This document shows positions 11,138-23,700 of a stretch of DNA of 64,000 bases, piece by piece. The position numbers and the translations under genes were made by a program. The DNA comes from Nemopilema nomurai (lineage: Eukaryota > Cnidaria > Scyphozoa > Rhizostomeae > Rhizostomatidae): assembly GCA_003864495.1 (NCBI GenBank), contig ML133427.1, positions 1 to 64,000 on the forward strand, in the 5' to 3' direction. Position 1 is the stretch's first letter, and each line of letters opens with the position of its first letter. Under the pieces are notes generated by a model. It searched no databases and was not told where the DNA came from. It worked only from the letters and a program-made list of their open reading frames with translations.

Positions 11138-12301
11138 ATGGAGTTAAGGAAGAGTCGCTTTGCTGCTGTGTTCGCTTTCCTTATTATTTTATCGTTTGTC
11201 TTCATGATATTCTTCTACGACATTCCAGCCAACCTGACACACTTGCTACAGATTTCTAGTAAAAGGACAGCTCCAGCCAATAAAGACATGTCGTGGGATT
11301 ACGAAAGCGAGAGGTTGGACGCCAAATATATGTGGAGTGGGGGAAATTCGTTCGAAAAGCTTGCAGTTTTCAATAGAACGCGAAAGACCCGTAGAAAATT
11401 GAAGTTGCAGCGGAGGAAAAAAGAAAAGAAACAAAAAAATGGTGGCATTGCTGTGAAAGAAGACAGAAATACTCAGCATCAAGTACAAAGGCTGCCAAAT
11501 GCTATAATTATCGGTTCCAAGAAGGGTGGTACTCGTGCAGTTCTACAACATTTGAAAAATCATCCAAAAATCAAAACGTGTGGAAAGGAGGTCCACTTCT
11601 TTGATAGGAATTTTGATCTGGGATTCAGTTGGTACAAAAGTCAAATGCCTTTTAGCAATCCAGGTGAAATAACTATGGAGAAAACCCCAGCCTATTTTGT
11701 CACGAAAATGGCACCAAGACGTGTCAACGCGATGTGCACAAAGTTTTCTATAAATTCTAAGTTCATAGTGATTTTGAGAGACCCAGTTGAAAGGGCAATT
11801 TCTGATTACACACAGGGCTTGGAGAAGCACAAGAAAAGACTTGGAAGTGATTTTGTCAAACCTTCATTTGAATCAAAAGTGTTTAAACGCCATTCCAATA
11901 AGGAGGTCAATGAACAAGCAACAATAATAAGAGTAGGGCGTTACATTGAGCACCTCGATAACTGGTTGAGATATTTCAGTCTCAGCAGATTCTTTTTTGT
12001 AAGTGCAGAGAGATTTGTCAGTGAACCATGGAAAGAACTTGAAGGGGTACAGCGATTTCTAAATGTTTCCATTACAATAACCAAAGACAGTTTTTGGTAT
12101 AATGGTACAAAGAAGTTTTATTGTATTAAAGAGCCAGATGAATCTGGTAAAAATAAAGCCATGTGCTTGGGAAGCACCAAAGGGAGAAGTCATCCAGTAA
12201 TTAGTAACGAGACAATAACAATTTTACGAAGATACTATGAGCCATACAACAATGAACTATATAGAAAAATTGGAAGAAAACTTAACTGGCCAAGCTCTTA
12301 A
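11138..12301 (+). CDS. Heparan sulfate glucosamine 3-O-sulfotransferase-like, second paralogue, single exon
   Basis: A 387-residue single-exon frame. The open frame extends 33 nt upstream to a GTG, but the first ATG (11138) directly precedes a hydrophobic anchor (about residues 9-27), so that start is preferred. The stem is long and very basic (about residues 80-102). The sulfotransferase domain shows IGSKKGGTRA at 125-134 (PAPS 5'-phosphosulfate loop), the catalytic-position glutamate E151 in KEVHFFD, EKTPAYF at 181-187, RDPVERAISDY at 214-224 (3'-phosphate binding), C329 and C343, and KGRSHP near the C-terminus. It should act in the Golgi on heparan sulfate chains, as the 2087-3235 gene would. 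The two proteins are clearly homologous but well diverged, so the duplication is not recent. The acceptor preference of this enzyme cannot be read from the sequence. Confidence 0.93.
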   Translation: MELRKSRFAAVFAFLIILSFVFMIFFYDIPANLTHLLQISSKRTAPANKDMSWDYESERLDAKYMWSGGNSFEKLAVFNRTRKTRRKLKLQRRKKEKKQKNGGIAVKEDRNTQHQVQRLPNAIIIGSKKGGTRAVLQHLKNHPKIKTCGKEVHFFDRNFDLGFSWYKSQMPFSNPGEITMEKTPAYFVTKMAPRRVNAMCTKFSINSKFIVILRDPVERAISDYTQGLEKHKKRLGSDFVKPSFESKVFKRHSNKEVNEQATIIRVGRYIEHLDNWLRYFSLSRFFFVSAERFVSEPWKELEGVQRFLNVSITITKDSFWYNGTKKFYCIKEPDESGKNKAMCLGSTKGRSHPVISNETITILRRYYEPYNNELYRKIGRKLNWPSS

Positions 12302-14744
12302 GGTTCTCTATGAAACAGTATTTAAAAGTATTTAGTATTAAAACAGTACTAATGTAAATTAGATTATTATAGAATATAAAGTTTTTATCTTTTGTACATT
12401 AAGAAAAACCTCATTTTATTTTTAGTAAATGTATGTCAATTTTGGTGTAGAATTCTACAATAGCTGTAGAATTGCTAATAGTTATTTAGGGTGTTTTACA
12501 GGAAGATTTTTTTCCAGAACATTTAGCTACAGATGCCCAGTCAACACAATCATTGGCCTATTATTTTTTGGGATGTTTTTTGCCCCCAGCATATTATCAT
12601 TTCCTGTTTGTTTTATAGATAGCATTTAAACCAGCCTAGATGTCCTGGTTCTTATGTCATTCAGGTCTCGAAGGAATTTTGTTCTTAATTCATGTCAATC
12701 TCCCACCTTGAATTTTCCACCATAATGTTTTCTAAAGCAATCCTTTATATCCTATATACAAGGCCACTTGTTAGATGCCTGGAACACAATGTAAGAAAGA
12801 GGATGAAAAAAATTCTACTAATTGTATTTCCCAAACTTGCAAGAATGACAGCACCTTCTTGTATTCTCAACGAGATATAAAAGCAAATGAGCAAGACATC
12901 TAGCCACCAATAGAGACAGCATGTATTTCTGTTTTTTCCTACTTCTGTTCCTTTATAACATGTCTACTGACCATCTCTACAGATATATTCTTTGCCAAAA
13001 CTAGAAACATATTCCTTAATAGGTAGAAAAACGGAACCAGTTTTTGCATACTTAAGAGTACCTTTTCATCTGACTCGCCTCAGAGTATGCCAAAGTACTT
13101 TAAGTATGCAAAAACTTGTTCCGCTATTTCTAGCTATTGTCAAGCTCAAAGCACTTGTTCAAACATATTCCTGTTCCTCGTCTAGCCAAATATATTTTTT
13201 TCCAAATGTCTCCTAGCTTAGTGTAACATCTCTTCTTAATGTTATGACTGTCCAATTTCAAATGTTTTAATTTTGACAAATTTTAAGTTAGTATACCATT
13301 GATGCAGCATTGTATATAAAGTATTTCTAGCAGTTTTTTCACAATTTAAAGCTGAATATGATGTTTATGCTCTCACAATTCTTTAGTAATTCAACATAAA
13401 TATCATCTTCTTGCTAAAAACCTTGTAGGAGTCAATAATATATTTTTAATTTTTTTAGTCAACATTGAAGATGTAGAAAGCTTCCATTAAGTGTTTGGCA
13501 GCAGTTTAAACATTTAATTACTGCTAATTTCATCTAATTTTGTTCACATTCAATGGTAAACATGCAGTTTTACATACTCATTAAATACCATCAAGCATAG
13601 AGAATGCTTAGATATATCCAAAACTAGCAAGAGGAGCCAATTATGAGCTTGCCATTCCCTATATCGCTTCACCCTCACATGTCATGAGGTTTTAAAGACT
13701 TTTTTTAAATAAATGCCTCTCATGTGATTTAAATGACATCTACTTGCACTTTTTCCAAAACTAAGAAAAAAACTAGCCACAAAACATAAATTTATCCTAA
13801 ATATATGACACAAATAAAAATACCCTTTGAGAAAATGATAGCTTTTAAAGTTTGAAACAGTTAGTTGAAAAAGCTAGCTAGTGTTAATAGTTCATCTAGA
13901 TCAATTAACAATTAAACATGAATCAAGAATACTTTGCTTACAGAGCCGTACTCCTTTAACAGCTCAACATAAATACATGCAGAGATAATGAAATGCACCT
14001 TGATACATTAGCTATTCAGAACACAACATTGATACAAGATTAGCTTATCAGTAAAGATATAACATCAATCTCTTGAAAACCTACCACTAACCTCTATATA
14101 ATGCAACATTTACTTATGGTCCTTAAAATAGCACTAAAAGAGATGGTCATTATTCTATCCATAACAGTTTAAATGAATTACATTCATATCAGCAGACTTT
14201 GGATCAAGCTAACTGCCTGCCCCAAGACAACAAAAAGCACAATTCTGCATGCGAGAACTTGGAGCAAACTCTCATTTGGTGTTCAAAGGTTGTCATTGTT
14301 AGAGGGTAAGTTTTCTACAATAGCCTCATTATAATTACCTAGTGTGTTTTGACAAAGGCTTCATAAAACTAAAGAGACGTCATCTTAATGAGAGGCACAA
14401 CAAAAGTTTAAGTTCTGGATTTCTATTCAAGACTGTACATAGCGTGGACAGCCACCCAAAGAAACTTTTCATGTTTCGGATTGGGACTGATGACGTCATA
14501 AAGAATTTTCCACAATGTAATTTTCCCAACAATATAATGACTCCGTTTGTTTGCCTAAAAGTAAGCGATGTTGGGTCACAGGTGATGTATAAAGGCGAGG
14601 GCCATAAAACTTTACCACTGAATCGGACCACCCATCACCAAACATCCCCCCCCCCTCCTCCCGACCCCATTGCAAAATTATCTCATGTATGGACTTGTAT
14701 CGGGACAAAAGAACCGAACAACAGAGCCTTTAGATCATATCAAT
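12302..14744. other. Intergenic region between convergent genes
   Basis: AT-rich DNA between the second sulfotransferase gene (+) and the 3' end of the MAD1-like gene (-), presumably including both 3' UTRs. Apart from a short inverted repeat at 13032-13124, no gene or element was recognised. Confidence 0.5.
13032..13124. repeat. Short inverted repeat / hairpin
   Basis: CGGAACCAGTTTTTGCATAC on the left pairs with GTATGCAAAAACTTGTTCCG on the right, and the pairing continues inwards through CTTAA and GTAC. The arms are over 25 nt around a loop of about 35 nt. It could be a tiny MITE or a structured 3' UTR element; the sequence does not decide. Confidence 0.65.
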
Positions 14745-17700
14745 TCACACTCTACGAGCCAACGACGTGTCAATGATATCAGTCTGCTTGCTGAAAAGGT
14801 TCAGGGTAATGCTGCTTAAAAACGCGGGGATAGACTGCCCGCGGGATAGGAAGTCCTTCATCACGTCTTTCCACTGAAGTGAAAAATCGGTTTCAATCAT
14901 TTCCATTTGGTGCTGCGGCGTCATCTGGAAGGACAAAAGATGCAAGAGAGTCCTACAGGAGCAAATATTTAAGGTTCTACAAGGTCCAAAATCTGATTAA
15001 ACTAGTAAAGTGGATTTAGGGCATCATTGATGAACATTTTCATAATCAAAAGGCAATGACTTCAATCTACTTCCTTTGGCTCGGCAAACATGAATGCTTA
15101 TTTGGAGCAAAATGGCGTTATATAAATTGACGCCTTTCATGCATTCATATAAATATGTATCTCATATACTCTTCCATAGTATGCAATAATTCGGTCATTG
15201 TCTTATGATAATTGCCACGAAAAATTGTAGATGCAAAATGCAATTTTCTAAATCCTGAGTTCATATTGCCCCTGTAAATTGAAATCTCCCCCTCCTCCCT
15301 AAGTCAATGTTGGAGTCTTCAAAAGAGGTGTCCAAAACTAAATTTTTTCCGGGACTGTAGGTAGCAGTAGACCGGTACGAAACTGGTTTGCAGCTTAGTA
15401 CTTCGTAGCTTGAAGGTACTCGTTATTCTGAAGCTACAATGCCCGCCAAAAGTGTTGGAACAGTCCAATCATCTTTCCTACTAAACGTCTCCCCTCCCCC
15501 ATATCACACCACGGATCACACCAACAAATTGGGATTCTAATAATAATGTTTTCATCAATCACCAAGTAAAGGTACCTGGAAAATGAAGAAATCCTTCTCG
15601 TGTTCTGCATACATCGAGCGCAGTTTAAATCGTTTCGGCCCAATGAGGTCATTTTTGTAGCCAAAAAGCTGGTAGCAGCTTTCGCGAAAATCTTGAATCG
15701 AATCAGCAAACACCTATGGAAAAGTGGATCGCACAATTTCACGACACATCAAACGCAAATGACAAATCTCACCGGTGGGTGAGATATTGTGACCTTGTAA
15801 TGCTAATCATAAATCGAGTACAAAAAAACCGTAATAGCCCTCCCCCTTTTCAAGCAAAAATTTGAAATACGCCCCCTCTTTATGAAGCCCCCACTCGTTC
15901 ACCAGAGATGTCAAGAAACGCTTAATGTGAGAGTTAAGCAATAGCTTAAAATTTTTTACTTTTAGTACTTCCAATTTCTAATTTTTAACGAGTTTTTAGT
16001 TATTAACACTTTTAGCGTTTACATCATTTTTACTTTGAGTTTTTAATAAGGCCCCACTCTCTAATAAGTCCCCTCTCTTCTAAGCCCCTTTTCTAAGACT
16101 GAAAAAATAAATAAACCCCTCCCGGGGCTTAATAGAGCATTTACGGTACTTTTGAAAAGCGCAGGAACACAATGTGAAATCGAGGCTAATCTCCTTCCAA
16201 TAATGATGATGTAGCTCACATGGCATACGAACCTCTTTTAGTCGTTTGCATTGCAAGTTTGCACTCTTGAGGTCTGTTTTAAGTTCTGAATGTAAAATTA
16301 AAATATTTCATTAAATTACTCCCTGTCAAGTTTTAATATACAAGATTAGATAACAAATCCTTAAAAAAATGAGCGAGTAATAAAATTGTACAAAAATTTG
16401 ACTGACGTGACCAAAAACGATAACACCAGTCTTGCCTTGAACGGTTTTGTCTTCAGTTCCGTGCTGCGTAGGAGCACTCTCATTGCCTTTTTCCAGTTCT
16501 TTTATCTTCCTGCGAAGTTCCTCGTTTTCAAAGCGGAGGTTTTCCTCTTCTTGGGCATGAAGCTTAAGTGAGAGCGCGAAGGGATTCCCAGCAAGGTGAA
16601 CAACTTTGGTCTTGGTTGGATCAAAGTCGCCCTACAACGAAACATTCTCATGTAGATGGCGTCCGACAAGGTGGGGCGATAACACATACTGCCCAAAGTT
16701 TCATGAGACGCTCCAAAAAAGATCAGCATTTGTTGTCAAGTAAAATTCCAACTATATTCAGTGAATTGAAGATCTTTGAAAATTAAATTGACTTTAGGGT
16801 ATGACTTTTGCACGACCGGCTCTTTAATAAAAGATTTTTGTTGCACCATTAACACTCAAATGTTTTTGTCTACAAGCACTGGTAAGGCATTGTACGGACC
16901 TGCATGAAGTACCATTCGCCAGGCACTCCTCAGCGAATGACATATTTGTTCAATTACTGCTTTGGCTGCAATACGGTCGTAATACTAGGCACTAGCAGCA
17001 CTTCATTGTTTATAACACAAATGTCTTACATGTGAAAGATAAGAGCCTATTTACAATCGACCCAACTTTGATTTCTGTGTTTATGACACAGCAAGTATAA
17101 CTCTAAAGTGACAAGAAAACTTGCCCACGTGGTAGTAGCATGATATGTCAAGGGGCAATGCGCAATCCTCCTAGACGGTTAATCAACGAAAAAGCATTCG
17201 CTGAAACTTAAAAACACCTACTTGCAAATGCCTTTTTTCGATCCTTGCTTCCAGAATGTCAACTTTTTCTTGCAAGGCCTCATTCTTCGCCTGTAAATCA
17301 GCTAATTGAGAACTGCAAAGAGCGTGAAGACTAAAGTTGCGATTGCCTTGAAATTCGTCAGAAATTGAGAGCAAGTAAAGAAGAAGCACTGACAGATACA
17401 CTTAGATATATATGATCTGATGGATATTTAAAAAGGTGATTTTTGAAGATCTTAACATGATCTTGCAAAAATTTCTTAATGAACTATACGAGAGAAAATC
17501 AGATTCAAATCCTGAGGCAAGCTAGTCAAACACGCAGAAATGATCCAGCCCCTGTCAGCGAGCTTATTCTAATTTGCCCATTATTTCAATGGCACTCTTG
17601 TACCATGGTTTATTACGGTCAACTGCCAAATCGCACTTACTTCAAACTGCCAGTATCTGCCTCAGCCTTTCCGACAGCATCCGAACACGCCTTCAGGTCC

Positions 17701-20700
17701 TTTAGTTCCATTTGAAGCTAAAAGAACGACAGTTATTTGTGAGCCATATCGACGAATGGGCATCAAAAGTTTACATGCGGAAAGAGACAAAACTGGCTTG
17801 AAATCAAGCTGATCGTATCTAGTGGGCTTGGGACTAAACAGAGTATCACTTCGGAGCTCGTGGATCATGAAATTTAAGAAATTAAGGTAGGTAACTTGGG
17901 TCGCCGTTTGAACAACTGAAAAAGTCTGAGCTCATCAACCTTGCAAACAGGTGATTGCAAAATAAATTTTGAGAATGTTAACGAAAATCTTATCTCAAAA
18001 TTTTAAAACTTCATGATGAGTTTGTTTGAAGGTGGCAGGTTTGTATAATAAAAATTAGGCTTGTGTTATTAACTTACTTTCATGACAAGAAGACGATCTG
18101 ACTTCATCTCCTTTTTAAGCTCATCGTTTTCGCTCTGAGAAAAAAAGGAAAACTTCGTATAAAACCCTTCATTAACCCCTCATTGAAACTCGATCTGTGT
18201 TCAAAAATGAGTTGTAGATAACATGCATCGCATACATTCTTATACGCATGCCTTCAGTCCTCTTCCATGTTTTCAAATGCTTTGGGGTACAGAATTTTAC
18301 AGAATTTTACAGAACTAGAAATAGTTCTTACATAATATGTTTCAATAGGAGAAAGAAATGTGAATTTCCTTAAAATATGAGACGTAAGCAGGCGTAACAG
18401 ATAACTTGTAACCCGGGAAATGGTGCACAAAATAGCCTGTACCTCCATTTTGTTTATCAGCTCGTTGGCTGCTGACAAGCGGTCTTCCGCCTGAAAAGCA
18501 AGACAGGAACATAAACAACTATCAGTATACTGTTCCAGTTCAAATTCCCTTCATATACAGCTTAGAACCGACCCGTTTGCACGGGGGAGCCATTGGTGCA
18601 ACAAAAGATCGAAAAGTTTTGACATATTCCAGCTGGAGCAGGCGGAGTCCAATCATCGTCCAATTAGACTTTGCAAAAAATTAATATGGAAGGCCACGTA
18701 TCATTGACGTTATTGTGTAGAGACGATGATTGAGAATGTAATTAATTGACTCAACTGTCGTTGAATTGACTCTAAGAGTTTACTCTAACAATGAAATTAC
18801 AACGTATAATGTTTCATTCCACACATAATACCATAACATTGGTCAAACGTTTCAGTTCAGAATAATGTCAAAAAGAGACAAACGACACATTTATTCACTC
18901 ACAGATTTTATTAGTTTATTAAGAAACTGTAATTTGCTGTTATCGCCATTCTTCAAAGCCACTTAACTATGTTCTAGTGCCCATTTCATTACGTACCATT
19001 GACGGATGCCCCAATTTCCGCCAAATAATGAATAATAAAAGCAAGTCAAAACTTGAAGAATCAAATGGACTCATGTGATTAAAAAACTAATATGGCCTCA
19101 GGTACATCGAATAATCCTAAAAGCGTGGTTTTCATGATAATAGTAATAAACGTTAAACTTTCAACCCCATCGCTGCTCCCTGAAGTTACACACTGCCAGA
19201 TCATGATCAAACACTATAGAAGCAAAGATAGGTTAAAGAGAGACCCCAATCCAAAGGAGTCCCTCTGCTGTCTCGTAATCTAACCGTGATTTGCTGCGCA
19301 TGACCTTGATCGTGAACACCGACTGAAGACTGACACAAATAGCTCCCTTTGAATATACATTTTAAGCATCACAAAAACGCGATTACATACCTCCTGCACT
19401 CTCGCTCGCAGTTGTTGGGAGTGACTCGGAGAGATCTCAGTGTCGTAATTATTTAGGATCCTTCTAATGCCGTCTCGATCCTACAAATAAAAGGCACTTC
19501 AGTTCAATGCAGTAGCAATGTAGTCTAATTTAACATAAAAGATAAACCACAACATTGGCAATCCATTGAAAAATCACACGCGAGTGATGTTATTTACACA
19601 AGACCGTATATGGAAATCCTCACTTTGATTATGGATTAAGATCAAGAATGATTGTCCTTCGGTTATAAAGCAAAGCCAATGGACAAAAGTGTGCAATGAC
19701 AGAGAGTGTTCACCGTGGAATCGATAACCAATTAACTAATAGTAACAGCCGGGAGAAACATAATGATGACCATGTCCCTTCTCCCTTTGGCTGCGAATTC
19801 AACTTCTTTCAATCACTTTAATTCAAAATACTTAAGCAGTAGTACCCCTTTAGCAGTGGTTGTTTCTATCAAATCTTGAAAATAAGCAACAACTCACTAA
19901 CCGCTGTTACTAGCAGAAGTCGTCTTTGGAGTCGCTGGCATTTTTCACTTTCCATCTTTTCCTTCTCCTATAAAAATTCATAAAACAGCCACATAGTAAA
20001 CAAGTTAAAATGGGGATGTGACAAGATTTGCAGTTAGAAGCAATTTCAGCTTAACTAACCAGCCTAACCTTTCAATAATAGGCTGCTTCAAGTCAATGTA
20101 GTTTTAGTTCTTTTGAAACATTCAGAAAGAATTTGAGAGTTAATGATAAAAATAAAAATAGCTTTGAGAATAAAAAAGAGAATAAAAAATAAAGAGTTTT
20201 GAGAGTTAGAAAAGAATTAGAAATCCTGGAACGCTTGTAGACCCGTGATTTTCTCCATTACCCTAAGGAGTGTCTTGAGACTGAATCAATGTTTAGAAAA
20301 TTAAAAAAGTACCATGAACACATAAGTCACCTACTTGTAATTCATGGAACTGGTCCTTCAGTTCACTGTACTTGTGGGTCAAATCCTTGAGGGCATTGTC
20401 CTTAATGGCCACGCTGAATTAACATAGAAGATTTGATGTATAATGTAAGCCAGTTATAATTTATACTTAGCCTTGTTCGAATTCATTGTTTACTCATATC
20501 AGGATCATTTAGTCTACATTGAAGGTTCTTAAACATCGGCAGCAATTACAAAATTTTAATCCAGAGAATGACCAGAATGAAAGGGACAATATCATTTTAG
20601 AAAGGTATACACAGCAAAGATTCATCAGAAAATTCAGCGTACCAAGCATAATCCTTTCCAATAAACTTAACAATTATAGAAGAATAAATCAGGGAAAGAG

Positions 20701-23700
20701 CAAATGCAAAATGTTAGAAACAATGACAATACTGAAGAATATGATAATCTTTAAGTCAATGCAGTGATAGGTTCCCCTCTACATTTAAGAATTTCAAATT
20801 GCTAAAAAATGATTCAGGGTGGCTAAGAATTGTCGCCTATACTTTTATTCAAAGATAATGCAAGGCAGACATATCGCTTCTTAATGGGTTGTAATGTCTG
20901 CACGGGTTGAACAAAGGCCACTGACAGATTGCAAAGACAAATATAATTAATGAAAAATGTGTACCTTGCTTGGAGGTCACCTTGTCTCTCCATCACTGAC
21001 AGTTGGCTTTTCTGCAAGTCTGAAATCATCCTCGTCAATTCTAAGGGTGACCTGAGAATGGGACATTTGAGGATGTCAAACACAGTTCCATGTGTAAAGG
21101 TTGAAGAAGAACTAACAAAATATGTCAAAATATATTTAATGACACAAGAATACACTTCCAGACAATGACAAAACAGAAGTATTGATTATCATAGCTGGAA
21201 AAAGTTATTTTGCAGCAGAAAATACAAATTGCTATCATACATGGCCTTCTTTGCTCCACTTGGATCTTCAATTTCCCATCTTTTGATCTTCTTCTTCAGC
21301 TCCTAAATTTATGAATGGAGATAATTACACACATTAAACATTTTGTGAAGTTGGCTATAAGAACAGTCTGCATTGATTCATCCATTTTATCATAAACATA
21401 TTAGTTTTACAAAGCTGCTTATGCAACCAGCTCCACTCTTGATCATTCCACCCTTGATATGCAAAAAATACTGTTTCAAAACACAAATAGTATGTTTGAT
21501 GTGATGAACATAGAAGACAAAGACATTTCTTCCATGAAAACATACCTCATTATCTACTTCTAAAACAGACAAGCTATTGATCTTTTCAACAGCTGCAAAA
21601 TATTTTCTATTCAAAGCATCATATTTTTCTTGAAGTAGCACAGCATTGTCCCTGGTATCTCTGAAAATCCAAATACAAGGAAATTATGATTTTACTAGCA
21701 CATTGCATACTGTTCATTAGAAAGTAGGGACTTTAGGCTGAAAATATAACATGATAAATTAAAAAACAACATTACAGTATAATTCTTAGCTCCTTTCACT
21801 TATGGTTAGATCCACCTGTATGGTCCAAAAATCCATTAAAAGCTTACTTGAGAAGTTTGTTCTCTTCCTTATACTTTTCATTTTGCCTGTGTAACTCATT
21901 TAGTTTGACCAGTTGATTTTGCATTGTTTTTGCAACCACAAATGCTTCTTCATGTTGCATAATCTTCTCTTCTGCTGACTAAATGTAGTAATGGCAACTT
22001 TTTACCATAATTTCACAATTTCAAAAGTAAAAGCTTAACTTTTCAACCACTCCTGCTCTCTAAGAGAATTTAGTATATATGATGTTGTTAGAGTCTTATG
22101 TATATTGAATTTAATTCAGTAACATAGAGCTAAATGACCATATGCCTTGAAGCAAGGAAATTTACTGGATATTACAAATATTGAAAGGATTCTACTGAAC
22201 ACACTTGATAAACAGCCTCCTATATAAAAACGGTTAGGAATGTTTGAGTAAACTTTTCCAAGCTGCAATAAAGAGAATGGTGCAAGCATAATCCATTTAA
22301 ATAGCTAACTTGTGAGAGTTTCTTTTAATCAAGAAAAAATGTATACACAAAAAACATGATACTATCTTTCATCAATCTCAAAAATTGAGCTCCTTCAATG
22401 ACAGTACCTTCCATTTATGTTCTGCTTGTCTAGCTCTTTCTGACAACTTCTCATTTTCTTTCATAACATCAGCATGCCTTGACATTTTGCTTTAAGTGAA
22501 GTGAAGATAAGGCTCAAATGTACAACAAAGATACGCAGAAGTTAATACATGTGAACAGAATAAAAATGCCCTAAACACTGTCAAAAAGTCTAGAATATAG
22601 CTGAATCATTGATTGCTCAACAAATTTGCATTCAGCAAATAACCAGGTTTTAAATTGAACAGAACATATTGTAATTTGAATAAAAAAATTTGGGCCAAAT
22701 AGTTATTCTTGAAAAAGACTTCTGACTCAGGAGCAGCATGATAAAAAGCAACAAAATAAAAAGCTTACCTTTGTAGAAGCTCCAACTGAGCCTTGAAATC
22801 TTCCATTTTGTTTTTGTAGTAGATGACTCCATTTCTAACAACATCCAAAGAAGCTTTAATGTATTTTTCAAATGGATAATCTACTTGCAAAAACTGAAAT
22901 GCATCTAAGTTATAAGCTGCCATTAATAAACTAAGGATTGAAACATTCATTTTGATTATATCATTATGATGGTGCAAAACAGTGAAACTCTGAAATTTGC
23001 AAAGTAGGATTCATAATTATCTTTAATGGAAATACGCCACCACCAATGAGAAGCTGATGCTTGGCATTTACACAGAAGGAAAGAATAATTTTGAAAAAAA
23101 GAAACTGCATTAAGTGTTTGAGGACTTACTCATTAACTCTTTCAAGCAGGGAATTTGTCTCTCTTCTGTGAAATTCTTTGAACTATGAAAAGTAGAAAGT
23201 TAGCATACTGCTTTTTAGCAGTTCCAAGGCCTACATTTATAAAGTTTTGTGCAAGTAAAAAGCATTGAAATTAAGGTACCCAGCTTTAGGCTACAAATAT
23301 AAAACAACATGTAGCTTCCCAGTAAGGCCAGAGATTTATACAGATCTTAAACTTGCACATATATATATACATAATATACATTGATTTATCTCACAACCTA
23401 TTCAGCATTCACTATTCACATTGATACACTGTCACCCTCAAGACTAATTATAATCTTCAGAATGCTTTCTTTGGAGTCCAACAGATCATTAATAATTCCA
23501 GTTTCCTGCAGAATCAAATATATAATTACCTCCTCAATATCATTTTTGTATTTCGCATTTTCTTTTTTCACTTCATCAACATCCTTTTTGTATTTCTCCT
23601 CTAGAATCTCAATCTTCTTCTTCAAATTAGAAATTTCTTCCCTGGCACTTTTTTCTTTTTCCAAGACATAGTCAATCTCCTTGTGAAGATCTTGGTAACT

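Noticed and set aside
18296..18320. Short AGAATTTTAC direct repeat
   Set aside because: Two and a half copies in an intron; too short to be meaningful.
20519..20767. Plus-strand 82-residue ORF inside the MAD1-like gene
   Set aside because: It lies within intron 9 in AT-rich DNA, with no domain and no splice context of its own.
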